Of a stretch of DNA of 7,314 nt, positions 1 to 4,469 are shown in pieces. A model generated the notes under the pieces. That model had not been told where the DNA came from, did no database searches, and worked only from the letters and a program-made list of their open reading frames with translations. How positions within the stretch are numbered: the stretch's first letter is position 1; the number at the start of each line of letters is the position of its first letter. The stretch is taken from the NCBI GenBank assembly GCA_902795725.1, contig CADBLY010000085.1:1-7314 (forward strand). Reading direction: 5' to 3'. Source of the DNA: an uncultured Erysipelotrichaceae bacterium. GTDB lineage: Bacteria; Bacillota_I; Bacilli_A; RF39; UBA660. The position numbers were made by a program, and so were the translations under genes.

Positions 1-4
1 AATA

Positions 5-33
5 TGGCTTTTTATTTGTTTTTCTGCTATAAT
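5..33 (+). promoter_or_regulatory. Probable extended -10 promoter for the aspartyl-tRNA synthetase gene
   Basis: A perfect TATAAT hexamer at 28-33 is preceded by TG one base upstream (25-26), giving the extended -10 form TGnTATAAT. The hexamer 17 bases further upstream (5-10) is a poor -35 match, which is common when an extended -10 is present. Transcription would begin near base 40, leaving a leader of about 23 bases that contains the Shine-Dalgarno site at 51-58. Because the window starts only 27 bases before the -10, a longer transcript from upstream cannot be excluded. Confidence 0.6.
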
Positions 34-62
34 TATATAGATGAAATTCAAGAGGTGAAAGA

Positions 63-1367
63 ATGTATATAAAAGATTTAAAAAATTACTATAATCAAGA
101 AATAACTATTCAAGGATTTGTAGATAAAATCCGTAATTTACAATATGTTCAATTTGTCATAATAAGAGATCATACTGGTAAAGTACAAGTTACTATTGAA
201 AAAAATGATGTAAATCAACACCTTAATAAAATAATAGATAATTGTACTAACGAAAGCACTGTTAAAATTACAGGGAAATTATTAGAATCGCCAAGTGTAA
301 AATTAGGTGGAATGGAAATAATCCCATCAAATATTGAAATAACTTCTTTATCCGAAAAAGAATTACCAATTGATATAAAAGTCAAGAATAACGCTTTAAG
401 AGAAACAAGGTTAGACTGGCGTTACCTAGATTTAAGAAGGGAAGACAATAATTTATTATTTGAATGCCAATCATATATAGAAAAATGTATGCGAGACTAT
501 TATTATGAAAATGGTTATAGAGAAATTCATACACCAAAAATAAGTGCAACATCAGCTGAAAGTGGAGCAGAAATGTTTAAATTAGACTATTTTGGTCAAA
601 AAGCCTGTTTATCACAAAGTCCACAATTCTATAAACAAATGACAATGGCTGCTGGTTTTAATAGAGTCTTTGAAATGGGACCTGTATTTAGAGCAGAAAA
701 TTCCCATACAAGTTATCATGCAACAGAAATACAAATGATTGATGCTGAAATATCTTGGATTAACTCATTTGAAGATGTTATGCAAGAAGAAGAAGCCTGG
801 ATTAAATACTTTATGACCAGATTAAAAGAAAAATATGGAGATAGAATTAAAGATGTATTTAAAGTAGAATTAAGTGATGTATCAAATCCATTTCCACGCA
901 TAACATTCGAAGAAGCTAAAAAAATTATTAAAGAAAAATATCATTATAATGGTGAAAAAGAAGAAGATTTAGATAGAAGAGAAGAAGAATTAATGTGTAT
1001 CTACGCAAAAAAAGAATATAATAGTGATTTTGTCTTCATAACAAATTTTCCATATAGCGCTAGAAGTTTTTATGTAATGAAAAATGAAAATGGAGAAACA
1101 CAAACCTATGACCTATTATTTAAAGGTATAGAAATAACAAGTGGCGCACAAAGAGAACATCGTTATGATATATTAAAAAAGCAAATTGAAGAAAAAGGTA
1201 TTAATTCCAAAGATTTACAATTCTATCTAGACTTTTTCAAAAATGGTTGTCCACCACATGGTGGATATGGAGTTGGTTTAGCTCGTATTATGATGCGTAT
1301 ATTTGAAATAGATAATATTAGAGAAGCAACATTAATATATCGTGGACCAACAAGATTAAATCCATAA
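63..1367 (+). CDS. aspS: Archaeal-type aspartyl-tRNA synthetase (aspartate--tRNA(Asp/Asn) ligase family)
   Basis: This cytoplasmic class II synthetase activates aspartate with ATP and loads it onto tRNA(Asp), and in nondiscriminating forms also onto tRNA(Asn) for amidation by GatCAB. Residues 13-95 form the OB-fold anticodon-binding domain and about 110-434 the catalytic domain. Visible signatures are the aspartate-site motif QSPQFYKQ (185-192), motif 2 with FRAE (209-212), GIEITSGAQREH (355-366), and motif 3 with GGYGVGLAR (400-408; invariant Arg408). At 434 residues it lacks the GAD insertion of the roughly 590-residue bacterial AspRS, so it belongs to the archaeal/eukaryal type that many Bacillota carry as AspS2. 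QSPQ..KQ and IDAE after motif 2 favour aspartate over asparagine (AsnRS) as substrate. The start is fixed by AGAGGTGA at 51-58. The anticodon-recognition positions (Asp21, Lys80/Leu81) fit neither known specificity class clearly. It is a monocistronic unit between its own promoter and terminator. The family call is firm; tRNA specificity is open. Confidence 0.94.
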   Translation: MYIKDLKNYYNQEITIQGFVDKIRNLQYVQFVIIRDHTGKVQVTIEKNDVNQHLNKIIDNCTNESTVKITGKLLESPSVKLGGMEIIPSNIEITSLSEKELPIDIKVKNNALRETRLDWRYLDLRREDNNLLFECQSYIEKCMRDYYYENGYREIHTPKISATSAESGAEMFKLDYFGQKACLSQSPQFYKQMTMAAGFNRVFEMGPVFRAENSHTSYHATEIQMIDAEISWINSFEDVMQEEEAWIKYFMTRLKEKYGDRIKDVFKVELSDVSNPFPRITFEEAKKIIKEKYHYNGEKEEDLDRREEELMCIYAKKEYNSDFVFITNFPYSARSFYVMKNENGETQTYDLLFKGIEITSGAQREHRYDILKKQIEEKGINSKDLQFYLDFFKNGCPPHGGYGVGLARIMMRIFEIDNIREATLIYRGPTRLNP

Positions 1368-1405
1368 ATGAATTATAATCAACGTCTATAAAGACAAATT
1401 ACCTC

Positions 1406-1430
1406 AAAGTTAGATTATCTAACTTTTTTT
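1406..1430 (+). terminator. Intrinsic terminator after the aspartyl-tRNA synthetase gene
   Basis: A perfect 9-bp inverted repeat (AAAGTTAGA at 1406-1414, TCTAACTTT at 1418-1426) with a 3-base TTA loop runs into a T tract (1424-1430). It lies 39 bases after the synthetase stop codon. The stem is AT-rich but uninterrupted, as expected in this genome. No T-run flanks it on the opposite side, so it works only for + strand transcription. It separates the synthetase from the three-gene operon that follows. Confidence 0.85.
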
Positions 1431-1464
1431 CTTCTAAAAAAAATATAAATACATATACTTTATT

Positions 1465-1470
1465 GGTGAT
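1465..1470 (+). promoter_or_regulatory. Ribosome binding site of GGTGAT type, first operon gene
   Basis: GGTGAT ends 3 bases before the ATG at 1474. It pairs with the inner AUCACC part of the usual 16S rRNA 3' end rather than with CCUCC. The register relative to the ATG equals that of the canonical AAGGAGG site of the pilin gene once that site is extended, so the start choice is well supported. Confidence 0.7.
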
Positions 1471-1473
1471 AAT

Positions 1474-2358
1474 ATGATAGGTATTCCTAAGAGTTTATTT
1501 TACTATTATGATGGAAAAATATGGACAAACTTTTTTGATTATTTAAAAATTGACTATGTTATTAGTCCTGATACCAATAAAGAAATAATAGAAATGGGAA
1601 AAAGTATATCCAATGACGAAATGTGTATGTCTATTAAGAGTTACTTAGGCCATGTAGCATATTTATCTAAAAGATGCAAATACTTGCTTATACCACGCAT
1701 TGAAAATTTTGGTGATAATAATCAGACCTGTACTAATTTTTTAGCTATGTATGATTTAGTAAATAATCTTTTTGGTAATGAAATAATAAATTATAATATT
1801 AATTTAAATGATAATGAAACATTAAAAAAAGGATTAATGTATATTGGATACAAGTTTGGTAAGAAAAAATCTTTAATAAAAAAAGCTTTAAATTATGCAT
1901 TAAAAAGGTATAACAAAGAAAGAAAAAAAGATATATTAAATAACATCCTAAAATTAAAGAAAAGTAAAAAGAAAGTATTAATTATTTCGCATCCTTACAA
2001 TACCTATGATACCTTTGTAGGACAACCAATAATCAAATTATTAAAAGATTTGGATATTGAAATAATATATAGTGATTTATTTAATAAAAACAGTACTAAT
2101 AAATTAAGTAAAAAGTTATCTAAGGATTTATATTGGAAATATTCTAAAGATATTATTGGCTCTATTGAACTTGTTAAAAAGAACATAGATGGTATATTAT
2201 TTTTATCAACTTTTCCCTGCGGATTGGATTCATTAGTAAATGAATTAATTATTCGTAAAATAAATATACCTTATTTAAACATTATTGTTGATGATTTAGA
2301 TTCCTTATCTGGTGTGGAAACAAGAGTTGAAAGTTTTGTAGATATACTAAATCAGTAA
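1474..2358 (+). CDS. DUF2229/COG3580-family protein (acyl-CoA dehydratase activase-related, HgdB-like subunit)
   Basis: The N-terminus (IGIPKSLFYYYDGKIWTNFF, 2-21) followed by SPDTNKEI and DEMC..IK..LGHV is the classic opening of the DUF2229 module of the large 'acyl-CoA dehydratase activase' proteins of anaerobes. The fold is expected to resemble subunits of 2-hydroxyacyl-CoA dehydratase and benzoyl-CoA reductase. Three cysteines sit where such subunits hold a [4Fe-4S] cluster: Cys51 (DEMC), Cys86 (QTCTN) and Cys249 (FPCGLDS). The protein ends in a DD...SGVETRVESF signature (273-288). A Lys-rich segment (about 129-169) joins the N-terminal half to a second Rossmann-like half beginning VLIISHPYN (168-176). 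There is no signal peptide or membrane segment, so it is cytoplasmic. It is the first of three co-oriented genes, 39 bases before the next. Family assignment is strong. Cluster binding is inferred from the cysteines, and the reaction is unknown. Confidence 0.88.
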   Translation: MIGIPKSLFYYYDGKIWTNFFDYLKIDYVISPDTNKEIIEMGKSISNDEMCMSIKSYLGHVAYLSKRCKYLLIPRIENFGDNNQTCTNFLAMYDLVNNLFGNEIINYNINLNDNETLKKGLMYIGYKFGKKKSLIKKALNYALKRYNKERKKDILNNILKLKKSKKKVLIISHPYNTYDTFVGQPIIKLLKDLDIEIIYSDLFNKNSTNKLSKKLSKDLYWKYSKDIIGSIELVKKNIDGILFLSTFPCGLDSLVNELIIRKINIPYLNIIVDDLDSLSGVETRVESFVDILNQ

Positions 2359-2388
2359 TAAATAATAAGATTATTCATATATTTTAAT

Positions 2389-2394
2389 GGTGAT
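2389..2394 (+). promoter_or_regulatory. Ribosome binding site of GGTGAT type, second operon gene
   Basis: GGTGAT again ends exactly 3 bases before the ATG at 2398, the same hexamer and spacing as the preceding gene. It supports this start. The 39-base gap before it holds no convincing terminator or promoter, so the gene should be cotranscribed with its upstream neighbour. Confidence 0.68.
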
Positions 2395-2397
2395 AAA

Positions 2398-3462
2398 ATG
2401 GACAAAGTTATATCATTTCCTAAACTAGATAATTACGATATACCAGCCTTTTATGTATTAAGTCATATTAGTTCTTTAAAAATAATTAAACCATCCAAAA
2501 TAACAAGTAAAACAATAGAATTAGGATCTAAATATAGTCCTGAGTTTGTATGTACTCCTTTTAAATACACATTAGGAACCTTTATTGAATCAATAGAGAA
2601 GGGCGCTAATACTTTGATTCAATTTGGTGGTGGATGCAGGTATGGATACTATGGTGAATTACAAGAACAAATATTAAAAGATTTAGATTATCCTATCACA
2701 CTTGATAGTTTAATAATTGGTGGTAAAACTGACATAAAAAGAATTATTAAAATCATGAAAAGCTATGACCCAAGTATTAAACTATTTAAATCGATCTATT
2801 ATACATTAATAGGTATACAAATGATTAAATACATGGATAGAATAGATGATTATATTAGATTAAATATAGGTTTTGAAATTAATAAAGATTCATTTATTAA
2901 TTTAAAAGAAGAAATGTTAAATGATTTTTCTCATGCAAAAGGATTAATTAACTTACATAGACTATATCGAAAATACTATAAAAGATTTAAAAAGATACCG
3001 ATTAACAAACCTAAAGATTGCTTAAAAATAGGTATAATAGGTGAGTTATATACACTTATGGAACCTAGTAGCAATTATGAAATTGAAAAAGATTTAGCTA
3101 GTCATCATATTCAAATAAAAAGATATACAAATGTATCGTATTTATTATTAAAAAAAAGAAAATTAGTAAAAAAATATCTCAAGAAACTAAAAAACATAAA
3201 ATATCGAATGGGTGCAGATGCAGTAGACAACATCTATCATACTAAAGAGTTATGCAAGAAACACTATGATGGGATTATACATATTAAATCTTCCTTTTGT
3301 ACCCCAGAAATAGCTGTGATGCCGATAATTAATAAAATAGCTAAGGAAAATAATGTGCCAGTAATTTTTTTTAGTTTTGATACTAATACATCAGAAGTAG
3401 GGATAAAAACAAGATTAGAAGCTTTTTATGATATGTTAGAAATGAGGAAATATAATGAATGA
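2398..3462 (+). CDS. COG3581-family protein (2-hydroxyacyl-CoA dehydratase/benzoyl-CoA reductase-related subunit)
   Basis: This 354-residue cytoplasmic protein resembles the C-terminal module of the large fused activase/dehydratase proteins (COG3581). Diagnostic segments are SPEFVCTPFKYTLG (47-60), FGGGCRYGYYGELQ (76-89), the second-domain start IGIIGELYTLMEPSSNYEIE (211-230), SSFCTPE (298-304) and the ending VGIKTRLEAF (334-343). Cys52, Cys80 and Cys301 match in spacing and order the three cysteines of the upstream protein, suggesting one Fe-S cluster per subunit and a heterodimer like HgdA/HgdB. A basic helical region (about 186-208 and 249-269) is Lys/Arg-rich. It ends in TGA, and its last 8 bases overlap the ATPase start, implying translational coupling and balanced production. 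No substrate can be named: CoA-transferase, electron-transfer flavoprotein and hydroxyacid dehydrogenase genes are absent from the window. The family is confident; cluster ligation and pairing are inferred. Confidence 0.87.
   Translation: MDKVISFPKLDNYDIPAFYVLSHISSLKIIKPSKITSKTIELGSKYSPEFVCTPFKYTLGTFIESIEKGANTLIQFGGGCRYGYYGELQEQILKDLDYPITLDSLIIGGKTDIKRIIKIMKSYDPSIKLFKSIYYTLIGIQMIKYMDRIDDYIRLNIGFEINKDSFINLKEEMLNDFSHAKGLINLHRLYRKYYKRFKKIPINKPKDCLKIGIIGELYTLMEPSSNYEIEKDLASHHIQIKRYTNVSYLLLKKRKLVKKYLKKLKNIKYRMGADAVDNIYHTKELCKKHYDGIIHIKSSFCTPEIAVMPIINKIAKENNVPVIFFSFDTNTSEVGIKTRLEAFYDMLEMRKYNE
3444..3457 (+). promoter_or_regulatory. Shine-Dalgarno and overlapping start inside the COG3581 gene
   Basis: GAGGA at 3444-3448 lies within the last codons of the upstream gene, 6 bases before the ATG at 3455. 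The upstream TGA stop is at 3460-3462, so the two reading frames overlap by 8 bases. This arrangement decides the ATPase start and points to coupled translation of the two proteins. Confidence 0.75.
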
Positions 3463-4399
3463 TGCCTATTTAGGAATAGATATTGGATCAATTTCTACTA
3501 AAGGAGTTATAATTGATAAAGACAATAAAATAATAACATCACTATATATTTGGACTGAAGGAAACCCAGTCAAAGCTGTAACCAAATTAGTCAACAAATT
3601 AAAAGAACAATTACCATCTAATTATATAATTAAAGGCATTGGAACAACTGGAAGTGCGAGAAAATTAATTGGATTATTACTAGATGCTAATGTTGTTAAA
3701 AATGAAATAACATCCCATGCTGTTGGCACACTTTCTCTTTATCCTAATGTTAAAACCATTCTAGAAATAGGAGGACAAGATTCCAAAATTATTTTAATAA
3801 ATAATGGAATAATAACTGATTATGCTATGAATACATTATGTGCTGCTGGAACAGGTTCATTTTTATCAAGCCAAGCTAAACGTTTAGGAGTTGATATCAA
3901 TGATTTTAGTGAGTATGCTCTAAAAAGTTGCAATCCCGTTAAAATAGCAGCTCGATGTACTGTTTTTGCTGAATCAGATTTAATTCATAAAGCTCAATCC
4001 GGTTACCAAAAAGAAGATATTATTGCTGGATTATGTAAAAGCATTGTTTTAAACTATTTAAATAATGTTGGTAAGGGTAAAAAGATTATGGGTCCTATTG
4101 TCTTTCAAGGTGGTGTGAGTAAAAATAAAGGCGTTGTCAAGTACTTTAAAGAAGTATTAAAAAAAGATATTATTGTTGATCAAAACAGCCATTTATTAGG
4201 AGCTTTAGGTATAGCTATTTTATCAAAAAAATATCAAATAAATAAAACTTATAACCTAGATATAAATAGTATTTCTTTTGAAACAAAACCAATGGAATGT
4301 ATGGGATGTTCAAACAACTGTGAAATACTTAGAATATATAAAAATGGTAAAATGATTGATGCTTGGGGAAATAGATGTAACAAAGTAATTAAACTATAA
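3455..4399 (+). CDS. HgdC/BcrA-type acyl-CoA dehydratase activase, ASKHA ATPase with [4Fe-4S] site (COG1924)
   Basis: This is the archerase-type activator that couples ATP hydrolysis to low-potential electron transfer into a 2-hydroxyacyl-CoA dehydratase-like partner. ASKHA signatures are LGIDIGSISTKGVII (6-20, phosphate 1), IGTTGSARK (62-70), EIGGQDSK (104-111, phosphate 2) and FQGGVSKNKG (217-226, adenosine region). Cys129 in NTLCAAGTGSF and Cys168 in ARCTVFAESD match the two cysteines per monomer that hold the bridging [4Fe-4S] cluster in the homodimeric Acidaminococcus activator, so it should be redox-competent. Core length is about 260 residues, as in stand-alone HgdC. After it comes an unusual extension with Cys282, Cys285, Cys289 and Cys308 (CMGCSNNC and GNRC), a probable additional metal site also recalled from the large fused relatives. 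The protein is cytoplasmic and last in its operon, coupled to the upstream gene, so its client is presumably the two upstream proteins. The ATPase class is certain; the client is inferred. Confidence 0.93.
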   Translation: MNDAYLGIDIGSISTKGVIIDKDNKIITSLYIWTEGNPVKAVTKLVNKLKEQLPSNYIIKGIGTTGSARKLIGLLLDANVVKNEITSHAVGTLSLYPNVKTILEIGGQDSKIILINNGIITDYAMNTLCAAGTGSFLSSQAKRLGVDINDFSEYALKSCNPVKIAARCTVFAESDLIHKAQSGYQKEDIIAGLCKSIVLNYLNNVGKGKKIMGPIVFQGGVSKNKGVVKYFKEVLKKDIIVDQNSHLLGALGIAILSKKYQINKTYNLDINSISFETKPMECMGCSNNCEILRIYKNGKMIDAWGNRCNKVIKL

Positions 4400-4419
4400 C
4401 AGCTATAACTGTTATTTTT
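4396..4419 (+). terminator. Intrinsic terminator containing the activase stop codon
   Basis: A perfect 7-bp inverted repeat (ATAACAG at 4396-4402, CTGTTAT at 4409-4415) with a 6-base loop is followed by TTTT and then a pyrimidine tract up to 4425. The TAA stop of the activase (4397-4399) forms part of the left arm, so ribosomes terminating there could compete with folding. It closes the three-gene operon just before the next promoter. Confidence 0.65.
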
Positions 4420-4422
4420 CTC

Positions 4423-4451
4423 TTTACTTTGAGAAGATAATTTTATATAAT
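4423..4451 (+). promoter_or_regulatory. Probable promoter for the YfhO-family gene
   Basis: TTTACT (4423-4428, four of six matches to TTGACA) is separated by exactly 17 bases from a perfect TATAAT (4446-4451). Initiation would fall near 4458, right at the Shine-Dalgarno sequence GAGGT (4458-4462), giving an unusually short leader of about 12 bases. It follows directly on the preceding terminator, which supports an independent transcription unit. Confidence 0.5.
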
Positions 4452-4469
4452 ATACATGAGGTAGAGATA

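Noticed and set aside
716..901. Open frame of 61 codons on the - strand within the synthetase gene
   Set aside because: It lies entirely inside the conserved catalytic domain of the synthetase on the other strand, has no ribosome site worth noting and no recognisable motif.
1384..1395. GTCT/AGAC hairpin after the synthetase stop, and a 14-base match to a site near 6336
   Set aside because: The stem is only 4 bp, and the repeated AT-rich 14-mer falls once inside coding sequence; both are consistent with chance.
1444..1459. Possible -10 hexamers TATAAA (1444-1449) and TATACT (1454-1459) before the three-gene operon
   Set aside because: TATACT would start the transcript inside the ribosome site at 1465-1470, and neither has a credible -35 at 16-18 bases. 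The operon must have a promoter or rely on read-through, but I cannot place it.
2004..2186. Open frame of 60 codons on the - strand within the DUF2229-type gene
   Set aside because: Low-complexity Leu/Ser/Ile composition is what antisense reading of Lys/Asn-rich DNA produces; no independent support.
2361..2375. Small inverted repeat AATAAT/ATTATT between the first two operon genes
   Set aside because: A 6-bp pure A/T stem with a 3-base loop and no following T tract is expected by chance at this base composition and is not a convincing terminator.
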